Below the pieces are notes generated by a model that made no database searches, was not told the origin of the DNA, and saw nothing but the letters and a program-made list of their open reading frames with translations. From JBGZFC01 sp964346495 (GTDB lineage Bacteria > Bacteroidota > Bacteroidia > Bacteroidales > Dysgonomonadaceae), in NCBI GenBank assembly GCA_964346495.1, contig CAYFUW010000069.1, positions 1 to 10,943 of the forward strand: DNA of 10,943 nt. Direction: 5' to 3'. Of this stretch, positions 1 to 6,128 are shown one piece after another. Each line of letters starts with the position of its first letter. The stretch's first letter is position 1. A program made the translations under genes and the position numbers.

Positions 1-45
1 TTTAATTATTAATTAATTGTTTGAACTAATAGCAAAAGCTAATAA

Positions 46-501
46 TTATCCTCTTAATCTGTCAAGCGACCTCACAAGTGCTTCATCTGCCCCAATTTTT
101 CTAATAGCCAATATAGATAGAATAAATGCTATTATAGGCATTGTTATACCTATTCCAATTGTTTCAAATTTCAATGGCACTGTTCGGTTTACATAATAGA
201 TCATAAACCCAAGATACAGATAGAATCCCAACATTAATATTGCATTAAATATGGAAAATCGTATCTGCAACATACGTCTTTTATATTGAAAAACAGTAAT
301 TATTGCCAGTAACGAACTAATAGATCCCAAAGCAAACAGTCCCCATGTGGAAACTTTTTGCTCATCGCCAATAGACATGCCCATTGCCTCAACAACAAGT
401 GTACCCTCGGCACAAGTGAAAACTATAATACGAGTCACCGATGCTACGAGCATACAAACTGAAGCGAGCAAAAGGAAAACCGATTGAATACGTTGTAACA
501 T
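46..501 (-). CDS. DUF4293 family membrane protein
   Basis: A 151-residue integral membrane protein of unknown function that I recognise as the DUF4293 family, which is essentially limited to Bacteroidota. Four hydrophobic stretches are visible, at about residues 6-29, 51-72, 80-104 and 114-134. The N-terminus MLQRIQSVFLLLA is typical of the family, with a short amphipathic start running straight into TM1. The tail is basic and hydrophilic (IRKIGADEALVRSLDRLRG), as expected for a cytoplasmic C-terminus. It starts four bases after the rpoZ stop, so it is almost certainly translated from the bamD-rpoZ transcript. No catalytic motif is visible and no function can be given. Family assignment is from memory of the sequence pattern; the membrane topology is read directly. 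Confidence 0.85.
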   Translation of the reverse strand: MLQRIQSVFLLLASVCMLVASVTRIIVFTCAEGTLVVEAMGMSIGDEQKVSTWGLFALGSISSLLAIITVFQYKRRMLQIRFSIFNAILMLGFYLYLGFMIYYVNRTVPLKFETIGIGITMPIIAFILSILAIRKIGADEALVRSLDRLRG

Positions 502-505
502 AATA

Positions 506-838
506 TTAAAACTGTTCTTTTTCTTTTGCAGGATTGCGATAATAAATATTACCGTCTTCCCACTCTTTTATTGCTATAAGTGATGGTTTAGGAAGTTTTT
601 CGTAGAAACGTGAGATTTCTATCTGTTCGTGATTTTCGTGAACCTCCTCTAAGTTGTCTGTATAAGAAGCAAATTCTTGTAGCTTAGCATCTAAGTCCTG
701 CTTCATTTGAACTGACAGTTGGTTGGCTCTTTTACTGATAATTCTAACAGTTTCATAAACATTGCCAACCGGTTCAGATAACTCCATAACATCGCGAGTT
801 TCTGTATTCACACTCGCATTTACTCTTCTATAATCCAT
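506..838 (-). CDS. rpoZ: DNA-directed RNA polymerase omega subunit (Bacteroidota type)
   Basis: A 110-residue protein matching the Bacteroidota form of RNA polymerase omega (Rpb6/RpoZ superfamily). Omega binds the C-terminal tail of beta-prime and helps assemble and stabilise the polymerase. The core helical segment is the stretch around residues 28-55 (YETVRIISKRANQLSVQMKQ), the Rpb6-like region. The C-terminal part is acidic, with the conserved-looking motif FYEKLPKPSLIAIKEWEDG near residues 78-96. It lies between bamD (36 bases upstream) and the DUF4293 gene (4 bases downstream), a linkage I know from other Bacteroidota genomes and which supports the call. The sequence is too diverged from proteobacterial RpoZ to recognise without that context. 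Confidence 0.85.
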   Translation of the reverse strand: MDYRRVNASVNTETRDVMELSEPVGNVYETVRIISKRANQLSVQMKQDLDAKLQEFASYTDNLEEVHENHEQIEISRFYEKLPKPSLIAIKEWEDGNIYYRNPAKEKEQF

Positions 839-874
839 TATATATATTAAATTAATTATGTTATAAATCTATAT

Positions 875-1699
875 TTATGACGGCAAAGCCTCAATTTTTG
901 AAAGAGCTTGTTTGTAGTATCTATCAGCTTCATCCAAGTATTTGCCATCGGGATATGAATTTTTATAATTGAAATATTCGTCAACAACAACACGAAATCT
1001 TTCGGGCTGCATATGTTCAGCACTTCTTACCGCGAACTCATATTTTGCTCGCAGGATAATCATCTGATAATCTTCGGCATACTTCGAATAAGGATATTTT
1101 TTTAATGCCTCTCGCGCCACAATTACTGCAGACTCATAGTTATTTCCCATATAGTTTCCCAAATCGAGATACAACTGTGCCGATTTCAGTTCTTTAAGTG
1201 CCAATTTTTCTTGCAACTCAAACAGATATTTTTTTGCATCTTCGGCTCTTTCGCTATCAGGATAGATTTCTAAATATCTAGAAAACTCCGAAATGGCTTT
1301 ATATGTCTTGCTTTGGTCGAGACGTGCATCGGGTGAATCTAAATACATACCGTAGGCCGAATAATAGAGCGATGGCTCCGCATACTCACCATTAGGAAAA
1401 CTGTTGTAGTAAGTTACAAAGATTTCTGTTGCCGATATGTAGTCCTTCGAATTGTAATAGCTTTGCGCCAGCAAATATAGCGACTCCTCGGCTTTGTCTG
1501 TCCCTTTAAAGAAAGGCACCAGTTCTTCAAGCAGAGTAATACTTCTGTCGTATTTCTTTTTCTCGAAATACTGTTTGGCATAACTATATTTCAAGTTACG
1601 GTCTGTACTTTTTAGAACCTTGTTGTATTCTCCACATGCTCCGGTCAACATGAGCACGATAATAAGCAGGAAATATACCGATTTTATTCTCATTTTCAC
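875..1699 (-). CDS. bamD: Outer membrane assembly lipoprotein BamD
   Basis: A 274-residue lipoprotein of the BamD/YfiO family. BamD is the essential TPR-containing partner of BamA in the complex that folds beta-barrel proteins into the outer membrane. Residues 1-21 form a lipoprotein signal peptide (basic MKMRIK, then a hydrophobic run) ending at LTGA with Cys22 as the lipidated residue. The mature part is made of TPR-like helical repeats (for example FEKKKYDRSITLLEELV at 46-62, then LYLLAQSYYNSKDYISATEIFVTYYNSFP, then SEFSRYLEIYPDSERAEDAKKYL). These are the alternating small/aromatic heptads expected for about five TPRs. Length is usual for the family. It is the first gene of the apparent bamD-rpoZ-DUF4293 operon, with its own -7 element just upstream. 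The second Met (codon 3) is a possible alternative start. Confidence 0.92.
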   Translation of the reverse strand: MKMRIKSVYFLLIIVLMLTGACGEYNKVLKSTDRNLKYSYAKQYFEKKKYDRSITLLEELVPFFKGTDKAEESLYLLAQSYYNSKDYISATEIFVTYYNSFPNGEYAEPSLYYSAYGMYLDSPDARLDQSKTYKAISEFSRYLEIYPDSERAEDAKKYLFELQEKLALKELKSAQLYLDLGNYMGNNYESAVIVAREALKKYPYSKYAEDYQMIILRAKYEFAVRSAEHMQPERFRVVVDEYFNYKNSYPDGKYLDEADRYYKQALSKIEALPS

Positions 1700-1718
1700 A
1701 AAAAGTCGTTTTAAGTCG

Positions 1719-1726
1719 CAAATTTA
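1719..1726 (-). promoter_or_regulatory. Putative -7 element of the bamD-rpoZ-DUF4293 operon
   Basis: Minus-strand TAAATTTG matches the Bacteroidota -7 consensus TAnnTTTG. It ends 19 bases before the bamD ATG, giving a leader of roughly 15 nt. I see no clear -33 TTTG at standard spacing, so the call rests on the single box and its position. Confidence 0.45.
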
Positions 1727-1774
1727 CGCAAAGTTTCTCATTCTTACGTAATCGCGACCGTTTTTTATTCTATT

Positions 1775-3283
1775 TTAGGAATTCAAATTGAAAAAATCGC
1801 AAATATTATCTACATATCTTCTATCATTAGCTAACTTTGGAACTTTATTTTGTCCTCCTGCCCTATCTCGCGATTCCATCCATTTATAAAATCCACCCTC
1901 TTCTATCACTTTTACTACCGGCAATCCGAGTGAAAGGTTGTACGATCTTTTTACCTCATAATCCGAGTTTACTTTTTGCAAAGTTTTGTCTAACACATCA
2001 ACAAACTTGTTTAAATCAGACGGAACTGTTGCAAACTCTATCAACCATTCGTGAGCACCGTTACTTTTATCGCCAAAATAGATAGGCGCCGCAGTATATT
2101 CGGTAATTTTAGCACCTGTTTGTCGGCAAGCTTCAGAAATAGCCCTGTCGGCATTGTCAACAATTAGCTCTTCACCAAAAGCATTTATGAACTGCTTGGT
2201 ACGTCCGGTAATTTTAAACAGATATGGGCTTGTTGAAGTAAACTCTACTGTATCGCCTATTTTATAACGCCACAAACCACCGCTTGTAGAGATAATCATG
2301 GCGTATTGCTCTCCAACCTTTACTCCGCTCAGCGGAATTACCGTTGGATTTTCATCGTTATACTCCGATGATGGAATAAACTCGTAAAATATTTCGTTAT
2401 CCAACAAGAGTAACATATCTTTTGATTCGGGCGAATATTGAACTCCGAAAAAACCTTCCGATGCGTTGTAGGTTTCCCAATATCTCATTCTTCCTGAAGG
2501 AATTATTTTTTCGTATTGCTCACGAAATGGCGTAAAACTTACACCACCATGAAAGAATACCTCCAGGTTGGGCCATAATTCAGGAATAGATTTTTGGGTG
2601 TCGTTTACAATCTTTTTCAGTAAAACCAACATCCATGAAGGTACTCCCACAAAGGCACGAATATCTTTTTTTATGGAATAGTCGGTTAGTTTTTGCAACT
2701 TCACTTCCCAATCGGGTATTAACGCAATACTCTCGGGCGTTCTTGCGCGTTTCACGATACCGGGTAAATTTTTCATTAAAATAGCCGATACATCCCCGGT
2801 ATAAATACCATTACCAATAGAATTTATTTGCTGACTACCACCCAAAACAAGAGTTTTGCCAAGCAGATATGCAGAATCGGGATGATGATTTGCATACAAC
2901 GCAAGCATATGATAGCCGCATCTGTAATGACAGTTTTTTAAAGACTCTTGCGTAACGGGTATATATTTGCTTTTATCTTCGGTAGTTCCGCTCGACATAG
3001 CGAACCACTTCACAGGTGTATCCCACAACACGTTAGATTGCTTCTCAACTAATATTTTATCGAGATAAGGACGCAAATCTTCGTATGAGTATATAGATAC
3101 ATTTTTTTGAAAATCGGATATATTTTTGATTTGGTCAAATTTATGCTCTTGGCCAAAAAATGTATTTCTACCATGTTCAACAAGATACTTCAATGTATCT
3201 TCTTGAGTACCGATTGGATTCTTAATAAACTTTTCAATCGGTTTATAGTAGGTTTTTACAATTGAATTAATAATTCTTCTCAT
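1775..3283 (-). CDS. GH3-family adenylate-forming enzyme (auxin-responsive GH3-like)
   Basis: A 502-residue protein of the GH3 family, within the acyl-adenylate-forming (ANL) superfamily. Plant members join amino acids to jasmonate or auxin after activating the acid with ATP. The substrate of the many Bacteroidota members is not known to me. Visible motifs are the phosphate-binding loop FAMSSGTTEDKSKYIP (residues 94-109), the YNASEGFFG adenine/acyl-AMP motif (272-280), the GGLWRYKIGD motif (335-344), and the hinge GRTKQFINAFGEELI (360-374) leading to the C-terminal lid domain. All nucleotide-binding signatures are intact, so the enzyme should be active. Length is normal. It follows the Crp/Fnr gene by a short gap with no separate promoter that I can see, so the two may be co-transcribed. 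There is no signal peptide and the location is cytoplasmic. Confidence 0.9.
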   Translation of the reverse strand: MRRIINSIVKTYYKPIEKFIKNPIGTQEDTLKYLVEHGRNTFFGQEHKFDQIKNISDFQKNVSIYSYEDLRPYLDKILVEKQSNVLWDTPVKWFAMSSGTTEDKSKYIPVTQESLKNCHYRCGYHMLALYANHHPDSAYLLGKTLVLGGSQQINSIGNGIYTGDVSAILMKNLPGIVKRARTPESIALIPDWEVKLQKLTDYSIKKDIRAFVGVPSWMLVLLKKIVNDTQKSIPELWPNLEVFFHGGVSFTPFREQYEKIIPSGRMRYWETYNASEGFFGVQYSPESKDMLLLLDNEIFYEFIPSSEYNDENPTVIPLSGVKVGEQYAMIISTSGGLWRYKIGDTVEFTSTSPYLFKITGRTKQFINAFGEELIVDNADRAISEACRQTGAKITEYTAAPIYFGDKSNGAHEWLIEFATVPSDLNKFVDVLDKTLQKVNSDYEVKRSYNLSLGLPVVKVIEEGGFYKWMESRDRAGGQNKVPKLANDRRYVDNICDFFNLNS

Positions 3284-3325
3284 TTTTAATTGATTTTGAG
3301 CCTATTTGACACAACTACAAACACA

Positions 3326-4027
3326 CTAACCATTTGTGCTTATTTTTCGTAGTTTTTTCTCGTCAATTATTTTTATTTTTCTACCATCTAAAGCTATTAT
3401 TTTCTCATCTACAAAGGCAGACAAAGTTCTGATAGCGTTAGATGTTGTCATATTTGACATATTTGCTAAATCTTCTCGTGCCAAATATACATTTATAGTT
3501 TTTTCATCACTTTGCAAGCCGTAATTATCTTTCAAAAAGATAAGCGACTCTGCCAATCTGCCTCGAATATGCTTTTGAGTTAAGTTTACGATTCTTTGAT
3601 CTGCTATTCCCAAATCGACAGCCAGCAACCGGATAAAAAATGAAGCTAATTCACTATTAGTCGTGATTAGCTTTTGTATAATATCCATCGAAGTCATACA
3701 CACTTTTGAGTTTTCGAATGCCGATGCCGCTGTGATAAAAGATTCGTCAGCAAAATATGCTCTATACCCAAAATATTCTATCGGTTTTATCATCCGTATA
3801 ATTTGAGTTCTTCCGCCAACACCACTATTGAAAATTTTCACCAACCCTTCGCAAAGCACCAACAAATCTGTCGGTTTCTCACCATGGGTGTAAATTTTAT
3901 CATTTTTTTTGAAATAGACAATTCGTGCATTATCTACTATTATCTGTTGCTCACTTTCGTCAAGCATGCCCCAGATATCGGCTAATATAGTCGGCAGTTC
4001 TTCTATTTCTTGGACTTTTGTATGCAT
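3326..4027 (-). CDS. Crp/Fnr-family transcriptional regulator
   Basis: A cyclic-nucleotide-binding-fold regulator with a C-terminal winged helix-turn-helix. I choose the ATG at 4027 (233 residues). The longest open frame begins with TTG at 4051 and would add eight residues (MNKFLKRF), and I cannot exclude it. The N-terminal beta-barrel contains YTHGEKPTDLLVLCEGLVKIF and FGYRAYFADESFITAASAFENSKV, the expected jelly-roll pattern. The dimerisation helix follows (LASFFIRLLAVDLGIADQRIVNL). The DNA-binding part is VYLAREDLANMSNMTTSNAIRTLSAFVDEKII, with the recognition helix in TTSNAIRTLSAF. The Arg-Ser/Thr pair that contacts cAMP phosphate in E. coli CRP is not there (ITAAS instead), so this is probably not a classical cAMP receptor. 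No Fnr-type cysteine cluster is seen. The ligand is unknown. Confidence 0.88.
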   Translation of the reverse strand: MHTKVQEIEELPTILADIWGMLDESEQQIIVDNARIVYFKKNDKIYTHGEKPTDLLVLCEGLVKIFNSGVGGRTQIIRMIKPIEYFGYRAYFADESFITAASAFENSKVCMTSMDIIQKLITTNSELASFFIRLLAVDLGIADQRIVNLTQKHIRGRLAESLIFLKDNYGLQSDEKTINVYLAREDLANMSNMTTSNAIRTLSAFVDEKIIALDGRKIKIIDEKKLRKISTNG

Positions 4028-4091
4028 AAATCGTTTAAGAAACTTATTCAATTTTCATCAAAAAAGTTTCTAATAGAAATATTCTTTATTA

Positions 4092-4099
4092 CAAAAGTA
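4092..4099 (-). promoter_or_regulatory. Putative -7 element for the Crp/Fnr gene
   Basis: Minus-strand TACTTTTG fits TAnnTTTG. It lies 64 bases before the ATG at 4027 and 40 before the TTG at 4051, so it permits either start. No convincing -33 box is seen. Confidence 0.4.
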
Positions 4100-4468
4100 G
4101 CACATTTTTTTCACACGGTATCAGATAAATGCTTTTTTAATATCTTTTCAAAAGTTTTTAAAGACACAAGAGCCAAGAAACAAGACTATATTTGCGATTT
4201 ACAATTTAAGTCGTGATACGAATTGCGGGTTACGTGGTATATTATTTAAGATTTGAGAATATTTTTTGTTTTTGAAAGGAGACAATGGCTGTGCCTTCGT
4301 TAAAATTCATCACGAAGTCAAAGGCTCCGCGCCTTTAGCGCAGTTACGAAAGTTTCGCCTATTCAGACGACAAAGTGTTTTTTTGATAAAAGGATAAAAC
4401 TACGATGTTAAAAAAACAAATAATAATGAGTTTATATGAAAACCTGGTCAGCTTTCTCAAAATAATCG
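4100..4468. other. Non-coding gap between divergent Crp/Fnr and DUF1460 genes
   Basis: No open frame here looks like a gene. The gap holds an orphan plus-strand TAnnTTTG box (TATATTTG, 4187-4194) with nothing coding directly behind it. It also holds an 18-base segment at 4219-4236 that is matched, with gaps, by the opposite strand of 6097-6124, and two adjacent hairpins at 4295-4336. GC rises locally around 4281-4360 compared with the AT-rich flanks. It reads as decayed intergenic repeat sequence. Confidence 0.5.
4295..4336. repeat. Two adjacent perfect hairpins
   Basis: Hairpin one is CTTCGT (4295-4300) with ACGAAG (4312-4317), loop 11. Hairpin two is AAAGGC (4320-4325) with GCCTTT (4331-4336), loop TCCGC. 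They are two bases apart. Neither is followed by a T-run on either strand, so they are not ordinary intrinsic terminators. They look like part of a palindromic intergenic repeat, but no second full copy is in the window. Confidence 0.5.
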
Positions 4469-4476
4469 TATCTTTG
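4469..4476 (+). promoter_or_regulatory. -7 element of the DUF1460 gene (TATCTTTG)
   Basis: TATCTTTG is the preferred form of the Bacteroidota -7 box. It ends 23 bases before the ATG at 4500, so the leader would be about 19-20 nt and A-rich (AACATAAAACAAAAAGACG), which is typical of SD-less Bacteroidota starts. The same octamer occurs upstream of the VanZ-like and nspC genes. Confidence 0.65.
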
Positions 4477-4499
4477 AATTAACATAAAACAAAAAGACG

Positions 4500-5348
4500 A
4501 TGAAATCTAAACTTTTTCATATAACGCTTCTCATCTTTGTTTGTGAATCAATCTTTGCACAAGAAGTTGATTTTACAAAAGAAGACACAGCCATTTTCAA
4601 CAGATATATCTCTTACATTGAACCATATAAGGAAAAATCTAAAGAGGTGATTTTGGAAAAAACAGCACTTTTTTTCTTGGATACACCCTACGAAACAGCA
4701 ACTTTAGAGAAAAACGATACCGAAAAACTGGTAATCAACTTACGTAGTCTTGATTGTGTGACTTTTGTTGAAAACGTTATGGCTCTCACAAAAATGGTCA
4801 TGGCAGACGATAGTCTGTTTGAAGACTTCACGAATAATCTCCAAAACATACGTTACAGAAATGGAATAATAAACGGTTACGATTCGCGACTTCACTACAC
4901 ATCTGACTGGGCGTTCGATAATGTATCTAAAGAAAACTTACAGCCATTAACCGAAAGTTTTGGCGGAATATTAGAAAAAAAACCTATCCAGTTTATGAGC
5001 TCAAATTCCAGTTTTTATCGACAGCTAAAAAACGATAAAAAGATGATTTGCAGAATAAAAAAAGCAGAAAACGAGATAAACTCACGTGGTGGTTTCTTAT
5101 ACATTCCCAAAAACAAAATATCGAAAATCGAAAATCAAGTACCACATCTGGCTGTGGTTGCATTTACCACATCAGTAAAAGGATTAGATACTTCACATAT
5201 TGGATTTACATTTCGCCACAAAGGCAAACTTCATTTTATTCATGCATCGAGCACCAATAAAAAGGTTATAATTGATAAAAGAACGGTGTCGGAGTACTGC
5301 TCTATACAAAAATCGTGTACCGGAATAATGTTGTATGAAGTGATGTAG
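4500..5348 (+). CDS. DUF1460 family protein, exported peptidoglycan amidase-like
   Basis: A 282-residue exported protein of the DUF1460 (N-acetylmuramoyl-L-alanine amidase-like) family, which has a papain-like NlpC/P60-related fold. Members are expected to cleave peptide or amide bonds in peptidoglycan fragments in the periplasm. Residues 1-20 form a signal peptide (MKSKLFHITLLIFVCESIFA) with a cleavage site before QEVDF. The nucleophile is very likely Cys86 in RSLDCVTFVENVMAL. Candidate His residues are His233 in TSHIGFTF and His248 in LHFIHASS. The order Cys, then His-Ile-Gly-Phe, then the final His-Ala-Ser block is the family signature. The gene is monocistronic, with its own TATCTTTG promoter, and converges on the mgtC-like gene 22 bases downstream. 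The exact substrate is not shown by the sequence. Confidence 0.88.
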   Translation: MKSKLFHITLLIFVCESIFAQEVDFTKEDTAIFNRYISYIEPYKEKSKEVILEKTALFFLDTPYETATLEKNDTEKLVINLRSLDCVTFVENVMALTKMVMADDSLFEDFTNNLQNIRYRNGIINGYDSRLHYTSDWAFDNVSKENLQPLTESFGGILEKKPIQFMSSNSSFYRQLKNDKKMICRIKKAENEINSRGGFLYIPKNKISKIENQVPHLAVVAFTTSVKGLDTSHIGFTFRHKGKLHFIHASSTNKKVIIDKRTVSEYCSIQKSCTGIMLYEVM

Positions 5349-5370
5349 TTTAGTCTAAATTGTTGGATTT

Positions 5371-5817
5371 TTAACTTTTATTAGACTCATTTTCATCTTC
5401 AACATCCTGATTCCCAACAAATCTATCGGCTAATTTAAATCCGGTATTAATAGTGATAATCAGTGCAGTGGCAACTAAAGTTTCCAGAAAAAGATTTAAT
5501 CCGGCAAGTACACCAAGGGCTGCACTGCACCAAATTGTAGCAGCAGTAGTCAAGCCTTGCACATTTGTTCCTCTATGCATAATAACACCTGCTCCTAAAA
5601 AACCTATACCTGTAACAATTTGGCCAATAATTCGTGACGGATCGCCAGCCATATCTGTAAGCCCCAAATTCACAAGCACATAAATACACGCCCCAACTGC
5701 TACCAATGTATTTGTACGCAATCCGGCACTTTTATTGTTTATCTGCCTTTCCAGACCGACAGCACCTCCGGCTGCAGCAGCAACCAGAAGTCGCAATATA
5801 AATGTAAAAATACTCAT
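5371..5817 (-). CDS. MgtC/SapB family membrane protein
   Basis: A 148-residue inner membrane protein of the MgtC/SapB family. Conserved blocks are GGAVGLERQINNKSAGLRTNTLVAVGA (about residues 17-43), DPSRIIGQIVTGIGFLGAGVIM (59-80) and GLTTAATIWCSAALG (88-102), spread over about four or five membrane segments. It consists of the membrane domain only. The C-terminal soluble ACT-like domain of the Salmonella virulence factor MgtC is missing, and the tail is a short acidic stretch (DVEDENESNKS). In full-length MgtC the family inhibits ATP synthase or supports growth in low magnesium. Whether this short form does either is unknown. Its start has an unusually strong Shine-Dalgarno sequence for this phylum. 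It is convergent with the DUF1460 gene. Confidence 0.9.
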   Translation of the reverse strand: MSIFTFILRLLVAAAAGGAVGLERQINNKSAGLRTNTLVAVGACIYVLVNLGLTDMAGDPSRIIGQIVTGIGFLGAGVIMHRGTNVQGLTTAATIWCSAALGVLAGLNLFLETLVATALIITINTGFKLADRFVGNQDVEDENESNKS

Positions 5818-5826
5818 GATTATTTA

Positions 5827-5836
5827 CTCCCTCCTT
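5827..5836 (-). promoter_or_regulatory. Strong Shine-Dalgarno sequence before the mgtC-like gene
   Basis: Minus-strand AAGGAGGGAG lies nine bases before the ATG at 5817. It is a near-perfect anti-SD match and fixes that start. Other starts in the window have A/T-rich leaders with no comparable motif, so this gene stands out. Confidence 0.65.
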
Positions 5837-5908
5837 AACTAAACAGAATAGAATCTCTATCTGTATAGATTGATAATTAGCTATTTAATAAGTTAACAAC
5901 GAACGATT

Positions 5909-5933
5909 AGATTTTCACTTCGTTCTGAATAAC
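5909..5933 (-). repeat. Dispersed intergenic repeat copy (ATTCTGAACGAAGTGAAAATCT type)
   Basis: On the minus strand this reads GTTATTCTGAACGAAGTG followed by AAAATCT. I recognise it as a member of the short intergenic repeat family of general form 'GTCATTCTGA-GCG-AGCGAAGAATCT', common between genes in Bacteroidota. The recognition is from memory and not from a search. A related copy lies at 6058-6085 in the same gap and orientation. Confidence 0.5.
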
Positions 5934-6036
5934 ATTAATATAGTAAACAAGTTGACTGTAAACCGGTAAACAAGCAACCAACTCACGAAGCCTCTCGCTA
6001 CCGCACGAATCCTTTCATGTGGTATTAACCCAACTA

Positions 6037-6044
6037 CAAAGCTA
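6037..6044 (-). promoter_or_regulatory. Possible distant -7 element upstream of the mgtC-like gene
   Basis: Minus-strand TAGCTTTG fits TAnnTTTG, about 220 bases before the mgtC-like ATG. If used, it would give a long leader crossing the repeat at 5909-5933 and the small palindrome TCTAT-CTGT-ATAGA (5856-5869). No better box was found nearer to the gene. Weak evidence. Confidence 0.25.
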
Positions 6045-6057
6045 AAAGCCAATGAGC

Positions 6058-6085
6058 AGATTTCTCACTGCGCTTGAAATGACAG
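6058..6085 (-). repeat. Dispersed intergenic repeat copy (TGTCATTTC...GAAATCT type)
   Basis: The minus strand reads CTGTCATTTCAAGCGCAGTG then AGAAATCT. It contains the inverted pair ATTTC/GAAAT and is the second variant of the same repeat family as 5909-5933. The gap from 5818 to 6128 therefore holds two repeat copies, an SD sequence and no gene. Confidence 0.55.
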
Positions 6086-6128
6086 GTAACACCAAACACG
6101 TAACACAAAACCCGCACCAATTCGAAGC

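Noticed and set aside
1837..2085. Plus-strand open frame of 82 residues inside the GH3 gene
   Set aside because: It is wholly antisense to an intact, motif-complete GH3 enzyme and has no family resemblance.
4295..4336. Hairpins as an intrinsic terminator
   Set aside because: No T-run on either strand and no gene ending nearby; both flanking genes start from this gap.
4405..4482. Small open frame of 25 residues (MLKKQIIMSLYENLVSFLKIIVSLN)
   Set aside because: It runs through the TATCTTTG promoter of the DUF1460 gene, has no ribosome-binding evidence and has low-complexity AT-rich composition.
5352..5387. Inverted repeat AGTCTAA/TTAGACT as a bidirectional terminator between the DUF1460 and mgtC-like genes
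   Set aside because: The loop would be 22 bases, the stem is AT-rich, no T-run follows, and the right arm lies inside the mgtC-like coding end.
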